From NCBI GenBank assembly GCA_021413775.1, contig JAIOPS010000006.1, forward strand, positions 1-58,841: a DNA stretch of 58,841 nucleotides. Direction: 5' to 3'. Below the pieces are notes generated by a model that saw only the letters and a program-made list of their open reading frames with translations, was not told the DNA's origin and ran no database searches. Shown piece after piece: positions 41,863-50,680 of the stretch. The first letter of the stretch is position 1; each line of letters opens with the position of its first letter. The DNA is from Candidatus Kaiserbacteria bacterium (GTDB lineage: Bacteria; Patescibacteriota; Minisyncoccia; Phycocordibacterales; UBA2100). The position numbers and the translations under genes were made by a program.

Positions 41863-43218
41863 ATGACCCTCGTACCGAAGCGCGAGTATGTCCTGCTTTT
41901 GGCAGGCGATATCGTAGTGTTTACCGCCGCCCTCTGGCTCACGCTTCTCGTCCGGTACCTGGAGGTTCCGAGCTACGAGCTTTTTTTGCAGCACCTTGTG
42001 CCGTTCTCCTTTCTCTTCGCCGCATGGGTGGTCGTGTTCTTCGTTGCGGGGCTCTACGGCAGACATACGCGGCTTTTCCGTAGCCGCCTGACCTCCATCA
42101 TCCTCTACACGCTCACGGTCAACGTCGCTCTCGCGGCACTCTTTTTCTTCCTCATTCCGTCGTTCGGTCTTGCTCCGAAGACGATACTCGCGCTCTACCT
42201 CGTCATCTCCTTCGTACTCGTTTTCTTGTGGCGGATTATTCTTTTTCCGCACATGCCACGGGCTCCGAAATTGAAAGGCGTGCTCATCGCATCGGGTAAA
42301 GATGCTTCGGCACTGGCCGAAGAAATTCAGAACGACCCTCATGCGCCGTTCTCTTTTGAATACATTGTGGATACCTCAATCGCTCCCACACATGAAATCA
42401 TCCAGAAGGTGTGCCGAGTCGCAGAAGAGGACGACGTGACGTTTCTCGTTGTGGACTTCTCGGACCAGGCGGTCTCCGCGGCCTTACCGATAATTTACGA
42501 TGCGGCGTTCCACAAACGGAGCTTTGCGCTCGTCGAAGCGTCCGAACTCTACGAAGAAATCTTCGAGCGCGTGCCCCTCTCTTTTATAGATTACGAATGG
42601 GTTCTTTCGAGCATCACCGCATCCCGTGTGTACGACATATTGAAACGTTTCATCGACCTTCTCGGAGCGACGATAATAGGATTTTTCGCGCTGCTTCTGT
42701 ATCCGTTTATTATGCTCGCCATCAAGCTCGATGACGGCGGTCCGATATTCATCACACAAGAGCGCGTGGGACGGTATCAACGGCCTATCCGCATTATGAA
42801 ATTCCGTTCTATGAGCGGGAATGATGAAGGGAATTACGGAGAGAGCGGCAAAACGCAGCTGCGTGTGACGCGGGTCGGCAAATTCCTCAGAGCATCGAGA
42901 CTCGACGAGATTCCGCAGCTCTGGAACGTTTTCAAGGGCGATCTGTCGCTCGTGGGTCCGAGACCGGAGCTGCCCGCGCTCGCCAATCAGTACAGCGCGC
43001 GCATCCCATATTACAACGCGAGACACCTCATTGCCCCCGGGCTCATGGGCTGGGCGCAGCTCAAGCATGACAGGCATCCGCACCACGGTGCCGACATTGT
43101 CGAGACGAAAGAGAAGCTCTCCTTCGATCTGTATTACCTTGAGCACCGCTCACTCCTTCTCGACATCTTTATCCTTATCCAGACGGTGCGCATTCTGATT
43201 TCCGCCCGCGGGTCCTGA
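41863..43218 (+). CDS. Polyprenyl-phosphate sugar-1-phosphate transferase (WbaP/WcaJ type)
   Basis: 452-aa initiating enzyme that places the first sugar phosphate on undecaprenyl phosphate. Four or five N-terminal helices, a cytoplasmic CoA-binding-like domain, a re-entrant helix (LLGATIIGFFALLLYPFIML) and the catalytic bacterial-sugar-transferase domain with GGPIFITQERVGR, MKFRSM, RASRLDEIPQLWNVFKGDLSLVGPRPE and PGLMGWAQ. The ATG at 41863 was chosen over one 84 bases upstream. Confidence 0.93.
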   Translation: MTLVPKREYVLLLAGDIVVFTAALWLTLLVRYLEVPSYELFLQHLVPFSFLFAAWVVVFFVAGLYGRHTRLFRSRLTSIILYTLTVNVALAALFFFLIPSFGLAPKTILALYLVISFVLVFLWRIILFPHMPRAPKLKGVLIASGKDASALAEEIQNDPHAPFSFEYIVDTSIAPTHEIIQKVCRVAEEDDVTFLVVDFSDQAVSAALPIIYDAAFHKRSFALVEASELYEEIFERVPLSFIDYEWVLSSITASRVYDILKRFIDLLGATIIGFFALLLYPFIMLAIKLDDGGPIFITQERVGRYQRPIRIMKFRSMSGNDEGNYGESGKTQLRVTRVGKFLRASRLDEIPQLWNVFKGDLSLVGPRPELPALANQYSARIPYYNARHLIAPGLMGWAQLKHDRHPHHGADIVETKEKLSFDLYYLEHRSLLLDIFILIQTVRILISARGS

Positions 43219-43260
43219 TTCTTACTCGCGCCGCCCGTAAAATAACAGTAAGATAGACGT

Positions 43261-44169
43261 ATGAAGAAAGCAGTCGTTACAGGTGGAGCGGGATTTATCG
43301 GGAGCAATATCTCTCACGCGCTCGTTGAGAGGGGATGGGAAACGCACATAGTCGACATCGACCCGACGTTCCGTAAAGACTCGCTTCCGAAGGACGCATC
43401 TCTCCATGTACTCGATGTGAGGAACACAGAAGATATGCAGACCGTTTTTGAGGGAGCGGATGTTGTTTTTCACACGGCCGCCGTGCCTCGCGTACCGTAT
43501 TCCGTCGAGCATCCTGTCGAAACAACAGATCAGAACATTACCGGCACCGTGTCGGTACTTACTGCCGCTGCGAGATCGAAGGTTCGCCGTGTCGTCTACT
43601 CGAGCTCGGGCTCTTCCTACGGCGACCAGGTGACGATGCCTCTTGTAGAAACGATGCCGGCAAATCCGGTGCACCCATACGGTCTTCAGAAATACGTGGG
43701 GGAACTTTTTGCCGCCATGTGGCCGAGCATCTACGGAATCGAAACGGTCAGTCTCAGGTATTTCAATGTGTACGGACCGGGCTTGGACCCGAATGGCGCA
43801 TACGCACTCGCTGTCGGAAAATTTTTAACGAACAGAAAGAACGGCGAACCGATAACGATATTCGGCGACGGCACGATTACGCGTGATTTCACTCATGTGC
43901 GCGATATTGTGAATGCGAACCTTCTTGCGGCGGAAAGTCCGAATGTCGGAAAAGGTGAAGTTATAAACGTTGGCGCGGGACGCAGCACTACGATTCAGGC
44001 ACTTGCCGAAATGTTCGGCCCCGGGGAAATCGTATACGGTCCGCCTCGTATCGAGTCGCACGATTCTCTCGCCGACAACCGCAAGGCCCGCGAACTTCTC
44101 GGTTGGGAGCCGAAAGAGAATTTGGAAGACGGCATCGCGGAACTTAAAAAACTTTTCGGCGTCGCCTGA
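43261..44169 (+). CDS. NAD-dependent nucleotide-sugar epimerase/dehydratase
   Basis: 302-aa extended SDR. NAD loop VTGGAGFIGSNI, DVRN, the SSSGSSYGD serine region and the YGLQK catalytic Tyr-x-x-x-Lys, then RYFNVYGPG and TRDFTHVRDI typical of UDP-GlcNAc/UDP-Glc 4-epimerases. Specificity is uncertain. TAAGAT stands 6 bases before its ATG. It is next to the sugar transferase and works in the same pathway. Confidence 0.9.
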   Translation: MKKAVVTGGAGFIGSNISHALVERGWETHIVDIDPTFRKDSLPKDASLHVLDVRNTEDMQTVFEGADVVFHTAAVPRVPYSVEHPVETTDQNITGTVSVLTAAARSKVRRVVYSSSGSSYGDQVTMPLVETMPANPVHPYGLQKYVGELFAAMWPSIYGIETVSLRYFNVYGPGLDPNGAYALAVGKFLTNRKNGEPITIFGDGTITRDFTHVRDIVNANLLAAESPNVGKGEVINVGAGRSTTIQALAEMFGPGEIVYGPPRIESHDSLADNRKARELLGWEPKENLEDGIAELKKLFGVA

Positions 44170-44179
44170 TACGGACCGT

Positions 44180-44980
44180 ATGATTCTCAACGGCAGAGAA
44201 GTCGCGAGCGACATGTATGCGCAATTGGCTGAGCGGCGCAAAGAGCACCCGGGCCCCATCCGTTTGGGCATTATCGTTGCGGGGGCGAATCCCGTCATTG
44301 AGCAGTTCGTGCGAATCAAAACGCGTGCGGCCGGAACTCTGAACATCGAGATGATTCGACGGAATCTGCCCGAAGACGCTACTACCGAGGACGCGATTCT
44401 GGCGGTACGCACGTTGTCAGCTGAGGTGGATGCGCTTATCGTACAGCTGCCGCTCCCGAAACAGATTGATACAAATGCGGTGCTTTCGGAAATTCCTCAC
44501 GCCCAGGACGTGGACGTCATTAACCCGCGGCATTCCGGTGAGCTCATGGGAATTGATGCACCGGTGGCGCTCGCCGTCGTCGAACTTCTCAAGCGAGGGG
44601 GAGTCGATGTGCGAGGAAAGCGTACGGTTGTTGTGGGCGCCGGAAGACTTGTCGGCGCGCCGAGTGCGGCACTTCTAAAAAAACTCGGAGCGGATGTCTC
44701 CATGTTTACCCTCGAAGAAGGTTCGATTGAGGATTTAAAAACCGCGGACATCGTGGTGTTGGGTGCGGGGAAGCCTGCCTTCGTGCGGCCCGAGCACATA
44801 CAGGACGGCGTCGCGATAATTGATGCGGGGGCATCGGAGGACGGGGGAGTCGTACGCGGCGACGCCGACCCCGCATGCGCCGGCAAAGCGAGCGTATTCA
44901 GTCCCGTACCCGGAGGCGTCGGCCCAGTCGCAGTTGCGATGATTTTCAAAAACCTTTTTGATTTGCTGGAAAAGAAATGA
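44180..44980 (+). CDS. folD: Methylenetetrahydrofolate dehydrogenase/cyclohydrolase
   Basis: Bifunctional one-carbon folate enzyme, 266 aa. Conserved QLPLP (near residue 95), DVDVINPRHSGEL, GAGRLVGAPSAALL and PVPGGVGPVAVAM are intact. Lys47 matches the catalytic lysine (E. coli Lys54), but the tyrosine four residues before it (Tyr50) is Phe43 here. It starts 10 bases after the epimerase gene. With folK and folP it shows a partial folate pathway. Confidence 0.92.
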   Translation: MILNGREVASDMYAQLAERRKEHPGPIRLGIIVAGANPVIEQFVRIKTRAAGTLNIEMIRRNLPEDATTEDAILAVRTLSAEVDALIVQLPLPKQIDTNAVLSEIPHAQDVDVINPRHSGELMGIDAPVALAVVELLKRGGVDVRGKRTVVVGAGRLVGAPSAALLKKLGADVSMFTLEEGSIEDLKTADIVVLGAGKPAFVRPEHIQDGVAIIDAGASEDGGVVRGDADPACAGKASVFSPVPGGVGPVAVAMIFKNLFDLLEKK

Positions 44981-45000
44981 GCCGCCTCATCGGCGGCTCA
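44978..45000. terminator. Hairpin between convergent folD and GNAT genes
   Basis: TGAGCCGCC/GGCGGCTCA with a short loop, overlapping the folD stop. There is no strong T-run, so efficiency is uncertain. Confidence 0.55.
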
Positions 45001-45510
45001 AGGCCTCCAGTCCTCGACCGGAAGCGCGTAGTTCACAAAGCTGTAATATTCTGACGTGGCGGAAAATCCGACGCGCTCCAGAACTTTCCGACTTTTCGTA
45101 TTCTCGGCACGGACGTTTGCGGTGATGCATACGCACCCGCACTCCGTGAACGTGTGCGATGCCGTCGCACGCAGGGCACAGGTCATGTAGCCTTTGCCGT
45201 TCATTTTCTCGTCGAGAAAGTATCCAATCTGCGCGTAGCCGTCCTCGGGCAATCCTCGGAATTCCACCACCCCGGAAAGTTGCCCGCATACCCAGACGCC
45301 CATCTCGTGGCGGAATCGGGACGACCGAACCGTGAAGGCGACTTTTTTCGCCATTCGCGCGCCTCTCAGCGCCGACCAGCCGTACTCTTTCGCCCGTTCC
45401 AGATACGCCCGGTTACGCTCAGCCAACTCACCCAGGAGCGGCTTCTCGTCGGGCGTTACTTCCCGGAGCAGAACATCGTCCCGCTCCGTATATATACGAA
45501 GCGGTTCCAT
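44998..45510 (-). CDS. RimJ/RimL-type GNAT acetyltransferase
   Basis: 170 aa. GNAT_3 layout: RIYTERDDVLLREVTPDE, GYAQIGYFLDEKMNGKGYMTCALRA (acetyl-CoA loop) and ANVRAENTKSRKVLERVGF. Family members acetylate ribosomal protein N-termini or antibiotics; the substrate is unknown here. An AGGAAGG stretch lies about 10 bases upstream of the ATG. Confidence 0.88.
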   Translation of the reverse strand: MEPLRIYTERDDVLLREVTPDEKPLLGELAERNRAYLERAKEYGWSALRGARMAKKVAFTVRSSRFRHEMGVWVCGQLSGVVEFRGLPEDGYAQIGYFLDEKMNGKGYMTCALRATASHTFTECGCVCITANVRAENTKSRKVLERVGFSATSEYYSFVNYALPVEDWRP

Positions 45511-45591
45511 GTTCGTGTTTCCTTCCTGCTGGCGGCATTACATCACATAAAGATACGGATGTAAAACAATGGATTCTTTTGAAAAGTGCAG

Positions 45592-45597
45592 TAGAAT
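45592..45597 (+). promoter_or_regulatory. -10-like TAGAAT, leaderless-type
   Basis: TAGAAT is 7 bases before the secD ATG at 45605. Confidence 0.5.
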
Positions 45598-45604
45598 GCC
45601 CGCC

Positions 45605-46924
45605 ATGGCTCAAAAACGTGTTACTGCGCTCATCATCCTTATCCTGGGTGCGGCGCTCGGTTGGTACCTGTACCATTCTCAAATCTCCGGCTCAAAGCCG
45701 TTTAAGCTCGGACTCGACCTCTCCGGCGGTACTCAGCTCGTCTACCGCGCCGACACGAATGCAATTAATGCGACGGACGTCACGGATTCGATGGCAGCTC
45801 TGCGTGACACTATCGAGCGGCGTGTGAATCTCTTCGGCGTATCGGAACCGATTGTGCAGACCGAGCACGCAGGCGCTCTTGCGGGTTCACCTGAAGAGCG
45901 GCTCATTGTTGAACTGCCGGGAATCACGGATACGCAGAAGGCCATTCAGCTTATCGGCCAGACTCCCGTTCTCGAGTTCCGTCTGCTCAAGCAGGGAGCA
46001 AGTGTGCCGACCGAACTCTCCTCGACGACAATCGCCGCGGCGTTCGAACCCGCCGCAATTACCGGCAAGGACCTCACCTCGGCACAGCTTGAGTTTCAAT
46101 CGAGCGGTGGGCTTACGAATGAGCCGGTCGTTGTTCTCCACTTCAATTCTGAAGGTTCACGGATGTTTGCTGAACTCACCGCGAAGAATATAAACAGAAA
46201 CTTCGGCATTTTCCTCGACGGTGTTCCGATATCAGTCCCTGTCATCCGTGAATCAATTCCCAACGGTACTGCCGTTATCTCCGGCAGCTTTACGCCGGAT
46301 ACGGCAAAGGAACTCGCGCGCAATCTCAACTACGGCGCACTTCCGGTTCCGATAGAGCTCATCTCCACGCAGACGGTTTCCGGTACGCTCGGAGAAAAGG
46401 CCGTACAGGACGGCGTGAAAGCGGGTCTGTGGGGCGTCGCATTCGTCGGCCTCTTCATGCTCCTGTGGTACCGCCTTCCCGGACTTCTCGCGACTCTCGC
46501 GCTCGTCTTATACATCTTCGCGAACCTTCTTCTCTTTAAATTCATCCCCGTGACGCTTACCGCAGCCGGTATCGCAGCGTTCATTCTCTCGGTAGGTATG
46601 GCGGTCGACGCGAACGTCCTTATCTTTGAGCGCATGAAAGAAGAGCTCAAGAGCGGGAAGTCTACGAAGGAGGCGATAGAAGACGGTTTCGCGCGCGCAT
46701 GGCCCTCAATCCGCGACTCAAACATTTCCTCAATGATTACGGCCGTGATTCTCTTCTGGTTCGGCACGTCACTCATCAAAGGTTTCGCACTCGTGTTCGG
46801 GCTCGGCGTGCTCGTGTCCATGCTCACTGCCATCACAGTTTCGCGCACGTTGCTCATGGCACTCGGTATTAACGCGAAACACGGCTTCACACGGTTTCTT
46901 TTCGGTTCAGGTACCACTCACTAA
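45605..46924 (+). CDS. secD: Protein translocase subunit SecD
   Basis: RND-type accessory of the Sec channel that pulls exported proteins across the membrane using the proton gradient. 439 aa: helix 1 (ALIILILGAALGWYLY), D1 motif LGLDLSGGTQLVY, ERRVNLFGVSEPIVQ, a reduced P1 head, and C-terminal helices with AGLWGVAFVGLFMLLWYRLPG and the conserved GMAVDANVLIFERMKEEL. Shorter than E. coli SecD because of a smaller periplasmic domain. It is followed after 6 bases by secF. Confidence 0.95.
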   Translation: MAQKRVTALIILILGAALGWYLYHSQISGSKPFKLGLDLSGGTQLVYRADTNAINATDVTDSMAALRDTIERRVNLFGVSEPIVQTEHAGALAGSPEERLIVELPGITDTQKAIQLIGQTPVLEFRLLKQGASVPTELSSTTIAAAFEPAAITGKDLTSAQLEFQSSGGLTNEPVVVLHFNSEGSRMFAELTAKNINRNFGIFLDGVPISVPVIRESIPNGTAVISGSFTPDTAKELARNLNYGALPVPIELISTQTVSGTLGEKAVQDGVKAGLWGVAFVGLFMLLWYRLPGLLATLALVLYIFANLLLFKFIPVTLTAAGIAAFILSVGMAVDANVLIFERMKEELKSGKSTKEAIEDGFARAWPSIRDSNISSMITAVILFWFGTSLIKGFALVFGLGVLVSMLTAITVSRTLLMALGINAKHGFTRFLFGSGTTH

Positions 46925-46930
46925 ATCCGT

Positions 46931-47833
46931 ATGATTATCGTCACACACAGAAATATATTTTTCGCGCTCACAGCGCTCGTCATTGCCGCGTCTCTTGCGT
47001 CGGTCCTTATGTTCGGCCTCAAGCCGAGTCTTGATTTCACAGGCGGTACGCTCGTGCAGGTCAGCTACGACGGGACCCGACCATCACCTGAAGCCCTCAC
47101 GCAGAACCTCACAGATGTGGGTTTCAAAGGGTTTTCCCTCCGTGAGTCAGGCGATAACGGCTACACGCTTCGCGCCGCAACGCTCTCGAGCCAGCAACGC
47201 GAAAATCTTCCCGCCATCTTCTCGTACCAGGGAGGTACCGCGCACATTGATGAATTGAACGAAGTCGGACCTACGATAGGGAAGGAGCTGCGTAACAAAT
47301 CGTACATCGCGCTTGCGCTCGTCCTCTTCTGCATTCTTCTTTTCATCGCGTTCGCATTCCGAAAAGTGTCGAAGCCGATATCGAGCTGGGTCTACGGACT
47401 CATCGCGCTCGTGACGCTCGTGCATGATGTCATTGTGCCGGTGGGCTTTTTCGCCCTGCTCGGCCACCTGACCGGTGCTCAAGTAGATACGCTTTTCGTC
47501 ACGGCGGTTCTTACGGTGCTCGGCTTTTCTATTCACGACACCATCGTCGTGTTCGACCGTGTCCGTGAAAATCTGCGCATCAATCACGACCACAACCGCA
47601 AAGAGCCATTTGAGGAGACGGCGGGCCGCTCGCTCAATCAGACCATCGTCCGCTCGTTGAACACCTCGCTCACCGTCGTACTCACGCTTCTCATCCTGTA
47701 CTTTGTCGGGCCGGTTTCGACGAAAGATTTCGCTCTCACACTCCTCGTCGGTATCGTCGCCGGTACGTACAGCTCGATTGCGCTCGCAACACCGCTTCTC
47801 GTAGAAGTCGCTCTCCGAAAAGGGAAGAAATAG
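46931..47833 (+). CDS. secF: Protein translocase subunit SecF
   Basis: SecD partner, 300 aa. Motifs: LDFTGGTLVQV, ELRNKSYIALALVLFCILLFIAF, VLGFSIHDTIVVFDRVREN and RSLNQTIVRSLNTSLTVVL. Six helices and a small periplasmic domain. Translated from its own ATG 6 bases after secD. High need for export fits the many secreted proteins in the window. Confidence 0.95.
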   Translation: MIIVTHRNIFFALTALVIAASLASVLMFGLKPSLDFTGGTLVQVSYDGTRPSPEALTQNLTDVGFKGFSLRESGDNGYTLRAATLSSQQRENLPAIFSYQGGTAHIDELNEVGPTIGKELRNKSYIALALVLFCILLFIAFAFRKVSKPISSWVYGLIALVTLVHDVIVPVGFFALLGHLTGAQVDTLFVTAVLTVLGFSIHDTIVVFDRVRENLRINHDHNRKEPFEETAGRSLNQTIVRSLNTSLTVVLTLLILYFVGPVSTKDFALTLLVGIVAGTYSSIALATPLLVEVALRKGKK

Positions 47834-47860
47834 CCGGTTTTCGGCGGGAGAAGGTCTCTC

Positions 47861-47888
47861 TGGACAAATTGTCAAATAGTGGTATACC
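47861..47888 (+). promoter_or_regulatory. Promoter candidate for the methyltransferase
   Basis: TGGACA, 16-base spacer, TATACC. It predicts a leader of about 50 bases with GGAGAG as the ribosome-binding site. Confidence 0.5.
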
Positions 47889-47942
47889 GCGAGCAGCGAC
47901 GGGCGCCGCTTGGGCAAACCGTCACTTCAGTGGAGAGCAGTC

Positions 47943-49064
47943 ATGACGAAACATATCCTCAACCTGCCGACCCTCGCGGGCCGCATTCGCATGGTCGACG
48001 AGTTCCTCGTGCAGCTGTTGGCATCCCGCCACCGGCTGTCCCTTCAGGTGTCGGCATCGAAGCGCGCCGGCGGCGAACCCGTGTTCCGTTCGGAAATCGA
48101 GCGCGAACGCATTGATGCCGCCGCCGAGTACGGCGCGAAGCTCGGGCTCAACCCCGACTTCGTGCGCGCGATCATGTACGTCGTCATCGGCGAATCGTGC
48201 AAGGACCAGATTATCGAACGGGAGACCTACGTCGGTTCACCGTCTAATCTGCTGCCCTACGATGAGCAGAAGGCGAACCTGCTTGCTTTGACCAAAGCGA
48301 TTGCGAAGAGCTACGACGTCACCTACCACTCCTCGCATGCGACGCGGCTCTATGCGGCGTTCGAAGCCGCACAGCTCGAAAGCCTGGTGTTCGACATGGC
48401 GCATCGTGACCGCTTCGTGGACCTCGGCTGCGGCACGGGCACGGTCGCGCTCGGCGCCGGCTACAAGTTCGAGTCAGTCGTCGGATACGACCTGAGCCCC
48501 GACATGCTCGAGGTCGCGCGCGCAAAGCACGCCGAGAAGCACGCCAACACGAACGTCGCGTTCGTCGAGGCCGATCTCGAGAATGGCATTCCCGAAAAGG
48601 ATGCTTCGGTGTCGTTCGTCGCCATGACGCTGGGAACCGCATCCGACCTTCTGAACATCGGTAAGGTCATCAGCGAGATCCGTCGTGTGCTCAAACCCGG
48701 CGGCCGGTTCATGTTCTCGTTCTACAACTCCGCGGCGCTTCTCTACCAGTGGCAGTACTTGCCCTGGCAGTTCAGTCTCGCGGCACACATGAACCACGAC
48801 GATCACTGCCTCGAGGTCGAACACGACGGGCGCGCGTACCAGATTTACGCGCATCCGTATACCACCGATGAGGTCGGCAAGATGTTCGAGTGGGCGACGA
48901 GCAAGAAAACCGTCACCTACCCGACTATCGCCGCCATCATGCCGAACGAGACGTTCATCGGCCAGCCCGACGACAGGCTGACCCGGACGATGTCGGAACT
49001 CGACACGCAACTCTCGTTCGGGCACTACGGTGCCTACATCATCGTGTCGGGTGAGAAGTCGTAA
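47943..49064 (+). CDS. Class I SAM-dependent methyltransferase
   Basis: 373 aa. The SAM-binding motif I is VDLGCGTGTVALGAG near residue 160, followed by GYDLSPDMLEVARAKHAEK and VSFVAMTLGTASD, then LKPGGRFMFSFYN. The first 150 residues are an extra helical domain I do not recognise. Substrate unknown. It has its own promoter, a Shine-Dalgarno (GGAG, 7 bases upstream) and terminator, and looks more GC-rich than its neighbours, like asd and trpS. Confidence 0.85.
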   Translation: MTKHILNLPTLAGRIRMVDEFLVQLLASRHRLSLQVSASKRAGGEPVFRSEIERERIDAAAEYGAKLGLNPDFVRAIMYVVIGESCKDQIIERETYVGSPSNLLPYDEQKANLLALTKAIAKSYDVTYHSSHATRLYAAFEAAQLESLVFDMAHRDRFVDLGCGTGTVALGAGYKFESVVGYDLSPDMLEVARAKHAEKHANTNVAFVEADLENGIPEKDASVSFVAMTLGTASDLLNIGKVISEIRRVLKPGGRFMFSFYNSAALLYQWQYLPWQFSLAAHMNHDDHCLEVEHDGRAYQIYAHPYTTDEVGKMFEWATSKKTVTYPTIAAIMPNETFIGQPDDRLTRTMSELDTQLSFGHYGAYIIVSGEKS

Positions 49065-49096
49065 ATCCACGTCGGCGGAGTATCCGCCGACCAAAG

Positions 49097-49128
49097 GCCC
49101 CGGGCGTTCACGCCCGGGGCTGTTTCTT
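49097..49128 (+). terminator. Intrinsic terminator after methyltransferase
   Basis: GCCCCGGGCG/CGCCCGGGGC with a TTCA loop, then TGTTTCTTT. Confidence 0.9.
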
Positions 49129-49147
49129 TGCAGGGTTTAGATGGAGC

Positions 49148-49175
49148 TTGACATATTTAAAAAGTTTGATATTAT
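49148..49175 (+). promoter_or_regulatory. Strong promoter upstream of tyrA-pheA
   Basis: TTGACA (49148-49153), 16-base A/T-rich spacer, TATTAT (49170-49175). A leader of about 160 bases follows. Confidence 0.7.
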
Positions 49176-49274
49176 AGCAAGTAAGAGCAGTTTCAGTACT
49201 CCCCGTGCCCGCGCATTCTTCTTAGATACAGAGGGCAGTCAGTGAAGTTATTTTCTGAAACGACAGATATCTCA

Positions 49275-49308
49275 AAGCCCCATGGCCCAACCGGCCGCGG
49301 GGCTTTGC
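49275..49308 (+). terminator. Hairpin in tyrA leader, possible attenuator
   Basis: AAAGCCCC pairs with GGGGCTTT around an inner GGCC/GGCC stem; a short TTT ends the 3' arm. It lies between the strong promoter and the tyrA start. Readthrough could be regulated, but a second TACACT box 6 bases before tyrA (49331-49336) offers a separate leaderless start. Confidence 0.5.
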
Positions 49309-49330
49309 TCGTATAGTACGCGGGATACGT

Positions 49331-49336
49331 TACACT
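49331..49336 (+). promoter_or_regulatory. -10-like TACACT, leaderless-type
   Basis: TACACT, ACTCCC, ATG: a 6-base gap before tyrA. Confidence 0.45.
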
Positions 49337-49342
49337 ACTCCC

Positions 49343-50080
49343 ATGATTACCAGTGTCGGCATAGTGGGATACGGAGCATTCGGCGCGCTCCTGCATACGG
49401 TAATCCGTCGTTTCGCGCCGGCCGTGTCCGTGCGCATTCACTCGTCGCGTCATGAACCGGACGGCGTCACATTTTTTTCGCTGGAGGATACCGCCTCATC
49501 TGACGCGCTTATTCTCGCGGTGCCCATCCGGGCTTTTGAGGATACGTTGGCAAAAGTTCTTCCGAACATGGGAAGAGAGACGGTGCTTGTGGACGTCGCA
49601 ACGGTGAAGGTCCACACCGTAGAAGTGTTGAAGCGGCTTGCGGTCGGGAAGAGATACATCGCGACCCACCCGATGTGGGGTCCGGAGAGCTACGAAAAAC
49701 GCGGAGGAGACGTATCAGGATTCCGTATCGTCATCACCGAGAGTACACTCGATACCGCATCGCGCGTCGCGCTCACGGACTTTCTGAAAACCTGCGGATT
49801 CGATGTGGTCGAGATGTCGCCGGAAGAACACGATAAAAATCTCGCGGAGACGCTTTTCCTTACGCATCTCATAGGTCAGATTGTCTCACGTGCGGGCTTC
49901 CGGAGGACCGATATAGATACCGTCTCCTTCGGGCATCTCATGGACGCGATGGAGAGCGTCCGGAACGATACCGAATTATTCGCGGATGTTTTCCGCTACA
50001 ACCCGTATTGCAAAAATGTCCTCGAACGCTTTGCGGATTCGGAAAAAGCGGTGAGAGAACTGCTCGACCGGACCGCTTGA
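49343..50080 (+). CDS. tyrA: Prephenate dehydrogenase
   Basis: Oxidises prephenate to 4-hydroxyphenylpyruvate on the tyrosine branch. 245 aa; Rossmann loop GIVGYGAFGALL at the N-terminus, then ILAVPIRAFEDTL, DVATVK, the conserved THPMWGPES and a helical dimer domain (EHDKNLAETLFLTHLIGQIV). No chorismate mutase or ACT domain is attached; the mutase is a separate gene at 51826. It is followed by pheA. Confidence 0.9.
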   Translation: MITSVGIVGYGAFGALLHTVIRRFAPAVSVRIHSSRHEPDGVTFFSLEDTASSDALILAVPIRAFEDTLAKVLPNMGRETVLVDVATVKVHTVEVLKRLAVGKRYIATHPMWGPESYEKRGGDVSGFRIVITESTLDTASRVALTDFLKTCGFDVVEMSPEEHDKNLAETLFLTHLIGQIVSRAGFRRTDIDTVSFGHLMDAMESVRNDTELFADVFRYNPYCKNVLERFADSEKAVRELLDRTA

Positions 50081-50113
50081 AAAAACGGTGTGAACGCGTA
50101 GGATTGACGGACT

Positions 50114-50677
50114 ATGAAAATCGGCATCTCCGGCGCAAAGGGCAGTTTCTCGGAAGAGGCAGGCCGCACCTACGCTCAGAAGCACGCGTTGAAAAGGCCC
50201 TCTTTCGAGTACCTCATTTCTGTTGAAAACGTCCTCGCAGCTCTTGAGGAAGGCAGTATAGATTTCGGGATTTTTCCGATAGAAAATTCGAACGGCGGCA
50301 TCGTCATCGAAGCGGTGCATGCTATGGCGAAGCACCGCTTTAAGATTAAGAATATTTTTGAAATAGACGTGCACCAAAATCTTCTCGTGCGGAAAGGTGT
50401 GACTGCCGGCGATGTGGAGCGTATCGCGTCGCATGACCAGGCAATAAAACAGTGCCGGATGTACCTCAAGCGCATGTGGCCGAATGTGAAGGTAATGGAA
50501 TACGTTGATACCGCAAAAGCGGCGGAAGACCTTGCGTCAGGCGTACTGCCCGTCTCAACAGCCGTTATCGCATCGCGTGCGGCGGCGAAGGCGTACAAGT
50601 TGGATGTTCTCGAAGAATCCATTCAGGACCTGAAATTCAATTTCACATCCTTCATCGTTGCCGAGCCTCTCGCATAA
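50114..50677 (+). CDS. pheA: Prephenate dehydratase, catalytic domain only
   Basis: Makes phenylpyruvate from prephenate. 187 aa: ISGAKGSFSEEAGRTYA, FPIENSNGGIVIEAVHAM, the HDQAIKQCRMYL and STAVIASRAAAKAY segments and the C-terminal FNFTSFIV, the counterpart of the TRF motif. The ACT regulatory domain is missing, so phenylalanine feedback may be absent or act elsewhere. TAGGAT is 9 bases upstream of the ATG. Ends 3 bases from the convergent aminotransferase gene. Confidence 0.9.
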   Translation: MKIGISGAKGSFSEEAGRTYAQKHALKRPSFEYLISVENVLAALEEGSIDFGIFPIENSNGGIVIEAVHAMAKHRFKIKNIFEIDVHQNLLVRKGVTAGDVERIASHDQAIKQCRMYLKRMWPNVKVMEYVDTAKAAEDLASGVLPVSTAVIASRAAAKAYKLDVLEESIQDLKFNFTSFIVAEPLA

Positions 50678-50680
50678 GCT

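Noticed and set aside
49141..49245. A 34-codon frame with five Phe codons upstream of tyrA, suggesting a leader peptide
   Set aside because: Its start lies upstream of the predicted transcription start (the -35 box is inside the frame), and the Phe codons are not clustered near a terminator arm.
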